From the NCBI RefSeq assembly GCF_002874965.1, contig NZ_CP025624.1, forward strand, positions 5,642,001 through 5,706,000: 64,000 bases of DNA, in the 5' to 3' direction. Shown one piece after another: positions 16,192 to 24,054 of this stretch. The position numbers and the translations under genes are program-made. Position 1 is the stretch's first letter. Each line of letters starts with the position of its first letter. The notes under the pieces are model-generated. The model saw only the letters and a list, made by a program, of their open reading frames with translations, searched no databases and was not told the origin of the DNA. The DNA is from Pseudomonas sp. NC02 (GTDB taxonomy: Bacteria > Pseudomonadota > Gammaproteobacteria > Pseudomonadales > Pseudomonadaceae).

Positions 16192-17394
16192 ATGCGTTAT
16201 TCACCCTTTGTGGGGCGCATTGGCGGCGAATCCGTCAGTGCCTGGGATATTCACTACGCCGCCGCCGAAGCCCAACTGCGTGGCGAAGACGTGATTGTGC
16301 TCAGTGTCGGCGACCCGGATTTCGCCACACACAGCGCGATCTGTGAAACCGCCGTGGACGCCCTGCGCGCCGGCGACACCCACTACACCCCTGTGCTCGG
16401 CCGCCCGAAACTGCGGGAAGCCATCGCGGCCCGGCAGAGCCTGCTGCAAGGGATTACGGTGCACGCCGACAATATCGCCCTGGTCGCCGGCGCGCAGAAT
16501 GGCCTGTTCGCGGCCTGCTTGTGCCTGTTCAGCCACGGCGATGAAGTGCTGGTGCCGGAGCCGATGTACCTGACCTACGAGGCCTGTGTCCAAGCCACGG
16601 GGGCACGCATTAGAACCGTCGAACAACCGGCCGCCAACGGCTTTCGCCTGACCCGCACCGCGCTGCAAGCCGCGATTACCGACAAGACCCGGGGCATCGC
16701 CCTCGCTACACCGTGCAACCCCACCGGCAACGTCTACTGCCGCGAAGAGCTGGAAGCCGTCGCCGAAGTGGCACGCGCCCACGACCTGTGGGTGATTTGC
16801 GATGAAGTGTATGGGCAGCTCATCTATGACGATCAACACCTGAGCATCAGCGCGTTACCCGGCATGGCCGAGCGCACGGTGGTGCTCAACAGCCTGTCGA
16901 AAAGCCACGCCATGACCGGCTGGCGGGTAGGCTGGGTGGCAGGCCCGCCCACGTTGATCAGCCATCTGGAGAACTTGCTGCTGTGCATGATTTACGGCCT
17001 GCCAGGGTTTATCCAGGCGGCGGCGCTCAAGGCACTGGAACTGGATGAGGCCGTGGTCAGCGATGCCCGTGCGGTGTATCGGCGCCGGCGTGACCTGGTG
17101 GTGAACGCGTTGAGTGCGATCAGCGAGCTGGACTGCCGAGTCCCCCAGGCGGGCATGTTCATGCTGGTGGACGTACGCCGCACCGGGCTCAGCGGCCGGG
17201 AATTCGCCTGGCAACTGTATCGCCAGACCGGCGTATCGGTGCTTGACGCCCAGGCGTTTGGCCCCAGCGCCGAAGGGTTTGTGCGGGTTTCGTTTACCGT
17301 CGCCGATGACACCCTCAGGGAGGCTTGCCAGCGCATTGCCGGCTTCGTCGAAGGGCTTGGGGCCGACGCCGCGCCTTTACGTGATCGCCGATAA
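16192..17394 (+). CDS. class I PLP aminotransferase, AruH-like (arginine:pyruvate transaminase type)
   Basis: 400 aa from ATG 16192, preceded by GAGGAGAGCAAGG; in-frame ATGs at 16156 and 16171 are possible. The start MRYSPFVGRI, VGDPDFATHS, NPTGN, DEVYGQL and LNSLSKSHAMTGWRVGW (PLP Lys237) follow P. aeruginosa AruH closely, which transfers the arginine amino group to pyruvate to give 2-ketoarginine. No aruI (2-ketoarginine decarboxylase) is adjacent, so substrate is uncertain; aspartate or another amino acid remains possible. The last residues (ADAAPLRDRR) overlap a different-frame GNAT remnant, so the C-terminus may have been altered. Confidence 0.75.
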   Translation: MRYSPFVGRIGGESVSAWDIHYAAAEAQLRGEDVIVLSVGDPDFATHSAICETAVDALRAGDTHYTPVLGRPKLREAIAARQSLLQGITVHADNIALVAGAQNGLFAACLCLFSHGDEVLVPEPMYLTYEACVQATGARIRTVEQPAANGFRLTRTALQAAITDKTRGIALATPCNPTGNVYCREELEAVAEVARAHDLWVICDEVYGQLIYDDQHLSISALPGMAERTVVLNSLSKSHAMTGWRVGWVAGPPTLISHLENLLLCMIYGLPGFIQAAALKALELDEAVVSDARAVYRRRRDLVVNALSAISELDCRVPQAGMFMLVDVRRTGLSGREFAWQLYRQTGVSVLDAQAFGPSAEGFVRVSFTVADDTLREACQRIAGFVEGLGADAAPLRDRR

Positions 17395-17464
17395 CAGGTA
17401 GCGGCTGTACCAGGAATTGGGCTACGAAAAACGCGCCTTCGAAATGGGCAAGCGCCTTGGTTAA
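17372..17464 (+). pseudogene. remnant of a GNAT acetyltransferase C-terminus
   Basis: In a frame shifted from the aminotransferase, the sequence reads RLYVIADNR-stop-RLYQELGYEKRAFEMGKRLG-stop. The pattern V.ADN…(R)LY..LG(F/Y)EKR..EM.KRL is the acetyl-CoA-binding tail of GNAT enzymes, interrupted by a TAG. Nothing upstream in this frame looks like the rest of a GNAT, so this is a decayed fragment left by a deletion whose junction lies in the end of the aminotransferase gene. Short, hence uncertain. Confidence 0.45.
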
Positions 17465-17496
17465 ATCAACCGTTGGTAAGATGCCCCTTGATGACC

Positions 17497-17514
17497 TGTA
17501 CGTATTTCTGTACG
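17497..17514. promoter_or_regulatory. YefM-YoeB operator (paired TGTACG hexamers)
   Basis: TGTACG occurs at 17497-17502 and again at 17509-17514, 12 bp centre to centre, 28 bp before the antitoxin start. E. coli YefM binds two TGTACA-core palindromes with the same 12-bp spacing, so this is very probably the autoregulatory site. Confidence 0.75.
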
Positions 17515-17541
17515 TTTCAGCCATTAAGCGAGGACTCAATT

Positions 17542-17796
17542 ATGGAAACTATCAACTACACCCATGCACGGGCCCATCTCTCGGACACGATGGATCGGGT
17601 AAACGAAGATCGTGCCCCTCTGTTGGTGACCCGGCAAAAAGGTGAACCGGTGGTCATGATCTCTCTCTCAGAGTTCAACGCTCTTGAAGAGACGGCCTAT
17701 CTGCTGCGCTCTCCCAACAACGCGGAACGCTTGATCAAATCGATCAACAGCCTGCGAGCCGGAAAGGCCAAGCCGAGGCAGTTGATTGAAGAATGA
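17542..17796 (+). CDS. yefM: antitoxin YefM (Phd/YefM family)
   Basis: 84 aa. METINYTHARAHLSDTMDRVNEDRAPLLVTRQKGEPVV is the DNA-binding, dimerising N-terminal domain of Phd/YefM antitoxins; VMISLSEFNALEETAYLLRSP leads to the flexible tail that masks the toxin. It neutralises YoeB and, with it, represses its own promoter. GCGAGGAC upstream supports the start at 17542. Overlaps the toxin gene by ATGA. Confidence 0.93.
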   Translation: METINYTHARAHLSDTMDRVNEDRAPLLVTRQKGEPVVMISLSEFNALEETAYLLRSPNNAERLIKSINSLRAGKAKPRQLIEE

Positions 17797-18047
17797 AAAT
17801 ACTCTTTACGCCTGAAGGCTGGGACGACTACCTCTGGTTTCAACAAAACGACAAAGCTGGGCTCAAACGCATCAACTTACTGATCAAATCGATCCAGCGT
17901 GATCCTTTTGACGGCGTTGGCAAACCAGAACCACTCAAACATAACCTCAGTGGTTTCTGGTCCAGGCGAATCACAGCGGAACATCGTCTGGTGTACGGGA
18001 TTGAGGAGGGTGAAATACAGATCCTCATGTGTCGCTATCACTATTGA
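17793..18047 (+). CDS. yoeB: toxin YoeB (RelE-superfamily mRNA interferase)
   Basis: 84 aa, the standard YoeB length. MKILFTPEGWDDYLWFQQNDKAGLKRINLLIKSI, PFDGVGKPEPLKHNLSGFWSRRITAEHRLVY and the C-terminal CRYHY contain the family residues: the catalytic Glu in the GKPEPLK segment, Arg in SRRI, the ITAEHRLVY strand, and the terminal His-Tyr. YoeB cleaves mRNA in the ribosomal A site. It is coupled to yefM by a 4-base overlap. Confidence 0.94.
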   Translation: MKILFTPEGWDDYLWFQQNDKAGLKRINLLIKSIQRDPFDGVGKPEPLKHNLSGFWSRRITAEHRLVYGIEEGEIQILMCRYHY

Positions 18048-18149
18048 CGCCATTTACCGTCAGGATCCTGCCTTGACCTGATCCCCCTCCCCGCTGAAAA
18101 TGCGCGACGCTTTTCCCGTCTCCCCGTTTACTGAAGTAGTGAAATTTCA

Positions 18150-18854
18150 ATGTCTGATTCCCGCACCGAAGAATCCGTAGTCGCCTTGCAATCCAAAGCT
18201 GAATACGAAAACGCCATCAATCTTTCACAGCACGTGCCGGCGGCCAAGACCATCAGTGAAATGGTGCTGGACGCGTTCCACACCTCCAAGGAAAGCGACC
18301 AGATCCGCGAGCTGCGCGTGGCCATCCGCCAGGCCCACGACGCTTTCGACGACGACAAGGCCTACGACCTGATGGGCGAGCTCAAGCAGCTCAAGGACGC
18401 CGAAGCCGCCGACAACGCCGCCCTCGAAGACCTGAACAGCAAGTTCTCCATCAGCCGCATCCTGTCCAGCTTCAAGGACGACCCGGAGTTTCAGGAGCTG
18501 GTCTACGGCCTGGCCCTCAAGGTGCTGAACCAGACCCACCAGGCCATCAGCAACCCGAGCGCCGGCAAAGGCAAGGCTTCCCGCCCGAAGAAGGAAGTGG
18601 AAGTGTTCGCCATCAGCAAGGACGGCATCAGCGTCACCCTGCCGCTGCGTTCGCCGCGCTCCAAGCCGAACGTCGACCGTGAGGCGTTTGAATTCCTCGG
18701 CTTTACCTTTGTCGGTGAAGGTGACGAGGCGGAACTGGAAGTTGAAACCTTTGTGGATAACTCGGGCGCCGAGCAGCCACTGACGCGTAAAAGCATCATC
18801 ACCGCGCTGCAGCAGCAGACGGCGTTTGAGGGCTACAGCATCGCCCAGCAGTAA
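18150..18854 (+). CDS. conserved hypothetical protein
   Basis: 234 aa, no recognised family. It has no signal peptide or membrane helix. The N-terminal half is strongly helical and acidic (residues ~45-100, IRELRVAIRQAHDAFDDDKAYDLMGELKQLKD…), consistent with a coiled coil. A basic linker (GKGKASRPKKEVEV) precedes a C-terminal mostly beta segment (VEVFAISKDGISVTLPLRSPRS…). Codon use and GC match the neighbours, so it is a genuine resident gene. It stands alone between YoeB and a REPIN. Confidence 0.65.
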   Translation: MSDSRTEESVVALQSKAEYENAINLSQHVPAAKTISEMVLDAFHTSKESDQIRELRVAIRQAHDAFDDDKAYDLMGELKQLKDAEAADNAALEDLNSKFSISRILSSFKDDPEFQELVYGLALKVLNQTHQAISNPSAGKGKASRPKKEVEVFAISKDGISVTLPLRSPRSKPNVDREAFEFLGFTFVGEGDEAELEVETFVDNSGAEQPLTRKSIITALQQQTAFEGYSIAQQ

Positions 18855-18862
18855 CTCGATCT

Positions 18863-18957
18863 AAATGTGGGAGCGGGCTTGCTCGCGAAGACGGTGGGTC
18901 AGTCACGCATGCATTGACTGACACTCCGCTTTCGCGAGCAAGCCCGCTCCCACATTT
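18863..18957. repeat. REPIN
   Basis: Inverted pair of GTGGGAGCGGGCTTGCTCGCGA-type REP sequences around a ~45-bp centre, lying between the convergent hypothetical gene and the HisC-like gene. Confidence 0.92.
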
Positions 18958-18976
18958 GACCTGCGTCGCAGCGAAT

Positions 18977-20062
18977 TCAGCCTACGACTTGAGCCGCAAA
19001 CACCTCGCGAAACCGCTGCATCTCATCAGCATTGCCCACGGTGACCCGCACCCACTGCGGCCAGTTTTTCCACACGCGCCCAATCTTCACGCCCTGCTCG
19101 CCCAGCCGCTCGATGACCTGTTCCGCCGGACGGCGCACATCAATCATGAAACAGTTGCTGTGAGACGCCGTGCAGGTGAATCCGCGGTTTTTTAGCCAGG
19201 CCACCGTCTCATCCCGCAACCGGGTATTGAGCGCCTTGCGCGCCGGCACCAGTTGCGCATCCGCAAGGCTGGCGCGGGCGGCCAGCAGGCTGGCGGCCGC
19301 CGGCACGTTGTCCCCGCCAAACACCGCCAGTTGTTCCAGCAGCTGCGGATGACCGATCGCAAGCCCCAGGCGTGCGCCAGCCAGGCCGTAGATTTTCGAG
19401 AACGTGCGCAGCACCAGCAAGTCGTCATGGTCCTTGACCCACGCCACACAACTGGGTGCGTCACTGAAGTCGATGTAGGCCTCGTCCACCAGCAAAATGC
19501 TGCCCTGGGGTTTGCGCGCCAGTGCCTGTTCGATGGCCTTGGCGGGTGTGAGGGTGCCGGTGGGATTGTTCGGGTTGCAGAGGTAGATCAGGCCGGGCTG
19601 GCGGTCAACGGTGAGCATGGCGGGAAGGTCATGGGCGTGATCGGCGGTGAGGTCCACTTCACGCACCCTGGCCTTGCACGACTCGGCTGCCTGGCGCGGA
19701 ACTTCGTAGGAAGGCGTGGCCATCACCAGGCTGCGGGTTTCGCTGGTAAACGCCAGCACCGCGTAGCGCAACGCAGCCATGGAGCCGGCGAACACCGCCA
19801 CCTGTTCCTCCAGAATGCCCTGCTGTTTGGCAAACTGTTCGACCAGCGCGTACATGTCCGGGTACGGGTAGCGCCCCGAAACGGCAATACCGCGCTGCAT
19901 GGCCTGCCGCGCAGCCGGCGAGGGCCCGTAGGGGCTTTCGTTGTAGTTGAGCAGCACCTCGGGCGCCGCCGCGGCGGGGCTTGCCTCAGCCCAGTCCAGG
20001 CGACCCAGCAACGGCAAGGCCGCGCCCAGTGCGATCAGGGAACGACGACTCACGTTGACCAT
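18977..20062 (-). CDS. Tat-exported HisC-like PLP aminotransferase
   Basis: 361 aa. The fold is that of histidinol-phosphate aminotransferase: LNYNESPYGPSPAARQAM, RYPYPDMYALVEQ, YLCNPNNPTGT, LVDEAYIDFS and TFSKIYGLAGARLGLA with PLP Lys223. Unlike biosynthetic HisC it starts with a twin-arginine signal (SRRSLIALGAALPLLGRLDWAEA), which predicts folding with PLP in the cytoplasm and export to the periplasm. AAGGAGAGG precedes the ATG. It follows the dehydrogenase operon on the same strand but beyond a strong terminator, so it probably has its own promoter. Substrate unknown. Confidence 0.8.
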   Translation of the reverse strand: MVNVSRRSLIALGAALPLLGRLDWAEASPAAAAPEVLLNYNESPYGPSPAARQAMQRGIAVSGRYPYPDMYALVEQFAKQQGILEEQVAVFAGSMAALRYAVLAFTSETRSLVMATPSYEVPRQAAESCKARVREVDLTADHAHDLPAMLTVDRQPGLIYLCNPNNPTGTLTPAKAIEQALARKPQGSILLVDEAYIDFSDAPSCVAWVKDHDDLLVLRTFSKIYGLAGARLGLAIGHPQLLEQLAVFGGDNVPAAASLLAARASLADAQLVPARKALNTRLRDETVAWLKNRGFTCTASHSNCFMIDVRRPAEQVIERLGEQGVKIGRVWKNWPQWVRVTVGNADEMQRFREVFAAQVVG

Positions 20063-20164
20063 GAAGACCTCTCCTTGTCGGCTCGCAGCTTCAGGTGCGG
20101 GATTCGCCCCCGTTCCTGCAATTGGGTATGACGAGGAAAACAGCCGGTGATTTACCCAACCAAC

Positions 20165-20201
20165 AAAAAGCCCCGCACTTCATACCGAAGGCGGGGCTTT
20201 T
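20165..20201 (-). terminator. rho-independent terminator after dehydrogenase cytochrome gene
   Basis: Perfect stem AAAAGCCCCGC / GCGGGGCTTTT with a 14-base loop; on the minus strand it is followed by T-rich TTGTTGG. It begins 11 bp after the stop of the cytochrome subunit and separates it from the HisC-like gene. Confidence 0.88.
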
Positions 20202-20211
20202 GCGTTTCCGG

Positions 20212-21654
20212 CTAGTTGGAATGAAAACGCCGGTTCAACGCGATCCGCTTGGCCTCCACTGCCCGCAGGTGTTGGTGGTGACGGCGCCACAGCAACAGCA
20301 CGATGATCAGCACCAGCACCACCAGGCCACCGCCCCACAGCAGGTACGGCATGGCCGTGATCAACAACGGCGCATCCCCACCGCGACGCAGGCTGGTGAC
20401 TTCTTCGGAACTGACGCTCAGCGCCGGGTTGCCGAAGGTGTGCAGGCTGTAGTTGGCGATGGCGGCGATTTGCGCGTCGTTCAGGTCACCGCCCAGGGCC
20501 GGCATGCTCACGGCGCCGTCGGCACCTTTGCGGTCGATGCCCGCGATGATCGCCATCACCAGGTTGTTGGCCTGGTTGCCGTTGAGCGCGGTGTTGAGGC
20601 TCAGGGACGGGTAGAACTTGTCAGCCGAGCCCTGGCCATCGCGGCCGTGGCAGCTGGAGCAGGCCGAGTTGTAGAGGCGTGCGCCATCCAGTCCGGTGGC
20701 GTCGGCCAGTGAGGCTTGATCGCCCTGGCCGGTTTCCAGGGTGCTCATGTCCACCGGCTTGACGTCACGCACCACCCGCTCGGTTTGCCCGGGATCGCGG
20801 ATCGGCGGCACGTTGTGCAGGTAGGCGGCCATGGCATGCAGGTCGCTGTCGCTGAGGTAGCGGAAGCTGTTTTCCACGGCTTCGGCCATGCCGCCCGCGG
20901 CTTGGGCCTTGTCGGCGAGGTGACCGTTTTTCAGGAAGTTGACCAGGTCGTCCTCGCTCCAGTCGCCGAGGCCACTGACCTTGTCGGAGGTGATGTTGGG
21001 CGCAACCCAGCCCCCCAGTTTGGCGCCGGCCAGGTACTGGCTGTTGTCCTCGGCCATCAAGGCATTACGTGGGGTGTGGCAGGCGCCGCAGTGGGCGAGG
21101 TTGTCCACCAGGTACTGGCCACGGCTGGTCTGTTCGGTGGCGCCAGGCTTGGGCACGAAACCCTGGCTGTCGAGGAACACCAGGTTCCAGCCGAACATCA
21201 GTTGGCGGATGTTGAACGGGAACGCCAGGTGCGTTTCCGGCACCGGCTGGTCCACGGCTTTGACGCCCTGTTGCAGGTACACGTACAAGGCGTGGATGTC
21301 GTCATCGCTCATGCCCTGGTAAGAGGTGTAGGGCATCGCCGGGTACAGGTGCTGGCCCTTGGCGTTAATGCCTTTGCGCAAGGCGTCCGCCAGTTGTTGC
21401 TCGGTGTAGTCGCCGATGCCGTAGGCCTTGGACGGGGTGATGTTGCTGGAGATGATCTTGCCCATGGGCGAGTCGATCACATACCCGCCGGCCAGCGGCG
21501 CGCCGCCATTCTCGGCGGTACGGTGGCAGGCTTCGCAGTCGCCGGCACGGGCGACATACGCACCTTTCTGGATCAGCGCGGCAGTGTCTTCAGCGGCAAA
21601 CACCGGCAACGCGGTGAGCAGCAAGGCCAGCAATGGAAATTTAAGCAATCCCAT
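20212..21654 (-). CDS. triheme cytochrome c subunit of FAD-dependent membrane-bound dehydrogenase
   Basis: 480 aa. Signal peptide (…ALPVFA), three CxxCH heme sites (C40-H44, C189-H193, C332-H336) and a single C-terminal membrane anchor (~431-456, followed by RRHHQHLR). This is the cytochrome subunit of gluconate, sorbitol or fructose-type dehydrogenases: it takes electrons from the flavin subunit and passes them to ubiquinone. It begins three bases after the GMC subunit stop with GGAGGT inside the preceding gene, so the three genes form one operon. Related to the N-terminal half of the pentaheme protein at 13944-15968. Confidence 0.9.
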   Translation of the reverse strand: MGLLKFPLLALLLTALPVFAAEDTAALIQKGAYVARAGDCEACHRTAENGGAPLAGGYVIDSPMGKIISSNITPSKAYGIGDYTEQQLADALRKGINAKGQHLYPAMPYTSYQGMSDDDIHALYVYLQQGVKAVDQPVPETHLAFPFNIRQLMFGWNLVFLDSQGFVPKPGATEQTSRGQYLVDNLAHCGACHTPRNALMAEDNSQYLAGAKLGGWVAPNITSDKVSGLGDWSEDDLVNFLKNGHLADKAQAAGGMAEAVENSFRYLSDSDLHAMAAYLHNVPPIRDPGQTERVVRDVKPVDMSTLETGQGDQASLADATGLDGARLYNSACSSCHGRDGQGSADKFYPSLSLNTALNGNQANNLVMAIIAGIDRKGADGAVSMPALGGDLNDAQIAAIANYSLHTFGNPALSVSSEEVTSLRRGGDAPLLITAMPYLLWGGGLVVLVLIIVLLLWRRHHQHLRAVEAKRIALNRRFHSN

Positions 21655-21657
21655 GAC

Positions 21658-23247
21658 CTAGACCTCCCGCGCAATGATGTCGGCCATACGGATACTCAGC
21701 GCCACGCCGGCCAGGGTCGGGTTGATGGTGCCGGAGGCCGGTATCACCCCGGTGGTGGCGAGAAACAGGTTGGCGTGGTCGTGGGTGCGGCACTCGTGGT
21801 TGACCACCGAATCCTTGGGGTTGGCGCCCATGATCACGGTGCCCATCAGGTGGTCGCGGTTCTGGTAGCCGGTGTTGTCTTCCACCACCGTGCCGCCCAT
21901 CAGCTGCACGAAGTGCGCATAGTCTTCAGTGACGCCGGCCTTGGCCGCCTTCACGTAGTCGCCCACCTCGTAGTTGACCACCAGCATCGGGATGCCCAGG
22001 GCGTCCTTGCGGGTGCGGCTCGGGCGCACGGTGTTGGTCTGCAATGGCAGGGTTTCATACACGGTAGAGACGTCGACCCAACGCGCCGCATCGTGGCGGA
22101 TGCGTTCGTCCAGCTCCTTGCCGTACACGCCCTGGGCGATCAGCCGCTTGGCCACGGCAATGTTCGGCACGTTGTTGGAGATCGAGTGTTTGACCGAGGC
22201 CCGCTCCTTGCGGAACTCGCCGTCGCGGCGGTTGAAAATCCCGCCCTGCTGCACCGCGCCGCGTCCCGGCCACAACGGCTCGTCGGCGATAAATTGCAGG
22301 CCTTGGCCAGTGTGGTCCATCAGGTTGCGACCGACCTGGTCGGAGGAGTTGGCCACCTCGGAAATCAGCAGCAGCTTGGGGGTTTCCAGGCCGTGGGCGG
22401 CAACGATGAAGTACTTGGCAGTGAGCCGCACATCGGCGCCGGTGGAGCTGCGGTAATGGATGGCGACGATCTTGTCGTCCGCGCCTTTTTCCAGCTTGTA
22501 GGCGGTGGCGTCGGTGATCAGCTTGGCGCCGGCCTGTTCCGCATGGCGGGCGTGCACGTCGCCGCTGTACATCGCGCCGATGGGGCAGACCGGCATGCAG
22601 TTGTTGTTGCCGCTGCACGCCGGGCGCCCGTCGTAGGGTTCAGTGGCACGGCCATTGGGCTCATGGATAAAGTGATACCCCGCCGGGGCCATGCGTTCGC
22701 GCAGGCGCTGGAACAGGTAGGTATCACCTTCCGGCGCCATCGGGTACGGGCTTGAGCGTGGCGGGAACGCGCCGCCGCCCTGCCCGCTCTGGTCCTGGGT
22801 GTCACTGCCGCATACGCCCAGGGCAATTTCCGCACGCACGTAATAGGGTTCCAGCTCGCTGTATTCCAGCGGCCAGTCGCGACCTACGCCGTAGAGCGTC
22901 TTGAGTTTCATATCGTTGGGCAAGTAACGCCAGCACGCTGCCGCCCAGTGCCAGGTGGTACCGCCCACCAGTTTCAACATGCCGGGGCGGAACTCGAAAG
23001 AACCGGTGTTCTCGATGTATTGCTCATCATAAGAATGATGGGCCCACGGTTCATTCGGATAGGGTGAGTTGTAATTGCCCTTGTTCGACGAATTACGGAA
23101 GTTCTCGACTATCTTCCAGCGGGGAATATGTTCACCCGCTTCCAGAATAATCACCGACTTGCCGAGTTTGGCCAATTCAAAGGCTGCGTTACTGCCTAAT
23201 GCGCCGGAGCCAACCACAATGACATCGGCGTCAAAATCCTGATTCAT
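21658..23247 (-). CDS. GMC-type flavoprotein large subunit of periplasmic dehydrogenase
   Basis: 529 aa from ATG 23247 (AAGGCA ribosome site). The FAD-binding Rossmann motif VIVVGSGALGSNAAFELAKLGKSVIILEAG is at residues ~9-38; further GMC features are GTTWHWAAACWRY, CMPVCPIGAMYSGDVHARHAEQAGA, FIVAAHGLETPKLLL and the C-terminal ATTGVIPASGTINPTLAGVALSIRMAD. It oxidises a sugar, polyol or sugar acid; sequence alone does not tell which. No export signal of its own: it is carried out with the Tat signal of the small subunit encoded 14 bp upstream. Confidence 0.9.
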   Translation of the reverse strand: MNQDFDADVIVVGSGALGSNAAFELAKLGKSVIILEAGEHIPRWKIVENFRNSSNKGNYNSPYPNEPWAHHSYDEQYIENTGSFEFRPGMLKLVGGTTWHWAAACWRYLPNDMKLKTLYGVGRDWPLEYSELEPYYVRAEIALGVCGSDTQDQSGQGGGAFPPRSSPYPMAPEGDTYLFQRLRERMAPAGYHFIHEPNGRATEPYDGRPACSGNNNCMPVCPIGAMYSGDVHARHAEQAGAKLITDATAYKLEKGADDKIVAIHYRSSTGADVRLTAKYFIVAAHGLETPKLLLISEVANSSDQVGRNLMDHTGQGLQFIADEPLWPGRGAVQQGGIFNRRDGEFRKERASVKHSISNNVPNIAVAKRLIAQGVYGKELDERIRHDAARWVDVSTVYETLPLQTNTVRPSRTRKDALGIPMLVVNYEVGDYVKAAKAGVTEDYAHFVQLMGGTVVEDNTGYQNRDHLMGTVIMGANPKDSVVNHECRTHDHANLFLATTGVIPASGTINPTLAGVALSIRMADIIAREV

Positions 23248-23261
23248 AAAAGTGCCTTGTC

Positions 23262-23798
23262 TTAGTCGTTGGCCAGCGTGGCCGGAGGATTGACCCAGTA
23301 ATTGGTTTTTCCCCGGGAGTACGTCGGGATCACCGTGGCGTCCGCGGTCGGCGCATAGGCCAGGGCGCCGGTGAAGGTGACCAGGCGCGTGCCGTCGGTG
23401 GCGCGCAGGGACACCGGCGTGCCGGTGTAGCCCAGGTACCAGGCGGAGACGATTTTCTGCGTCGTGTCCTTGATCACCGGGTCGGCGTAGAACGGGCTGC
23501 CGGACAACTGGCCGACGTTGCGCAAGTGATGCTGGCCAACCTTGCTCCACAAGGCTTTGATCTTCTCGGGGAATGCAGGGTCGTTCCGGGTGCACTGAGC
23601 CAGGATGCGCAAGGACAAGGCGGCATCCAGGTTCGAGCGTTCGAGGAGGAACATCGACAGTTGGCGGAAGGATTCAATGTCGTCGCTGGCGGCGCTGCTG
23701 ACTTCCTGCGCCAGCGCGGCACCTGCCCACAGCGGGGCAAACAGGCCAGCACCGGTCAAGGCTGCGCCTGAATACAGGAGTTTTCTTCGGGTTATCAC
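23262..23798 (-). CDS. small (gamma) subunit of FAD-dependent dehydrogenase, sorbitol/gluconate dehydrogenase family
   Basis: About 178 aa. The twin-arginine signal ITRRKLLYSGAALTGAGLFAP ends near AGAALA, followed by FRQLSMFLLERSNLDAALSLRIL and YLGYTGTP, which mark the small subunits of fructose, sorbitol and gluconate dehydrogenases. It escorts the flavin subunit through Tat. A GTG start at 23798 is favoured because GAGGAG lies seven bases before it; the ATG at 23813 lies within that ribosome site and would add five residues. First gene of the operon to 20212. Confidence 0.85.
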   Translation of the reverse strand: MITRRKLLYSGAALTGAGLFAPLWAGAALAQEVSSAASDDIESFRQLSMFLLERSNLDAALSLRILAQCTRNDPAFPEKIKALWSKVGQHHLRNVGQLSGSPFYADPVIKDTTQKIVSAWYLGYTGTPVSLRATDGTRLVTFTGALAYAPTADATVIPTYSRGKTNYWVNPPATLAND

Positions 23799-24054
23799 GG
23801 GATATCTCCTCATGAGTCGAACAACTATCGGCGCACGGGCCTAGTTCGACTTCACTGCAAAAGGCTGAGTACTTCGTTCACGGAGGTTGAACGGACTTTA
23901 AGAGCCCTTTTTATAACTGCCAGGAGAACGCCAAGCTGTCGTGCAGCTTGTTAATGATGAGAATGAGCAACAACGCGACCGTCTATAACAGCCGCTTAAA
24001 CACCGTACAGCAATTTATCCTGCAATAACATGAAACATCCATTTGGATGTTTGC

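Noticed and set aside
20716..22755. 679-residue open frame antisense to the cytochrome and GMC dehydrogenase genes
   Set aside because: Spans two genes with clear motifs on the other strand; no ribosome site or domain.
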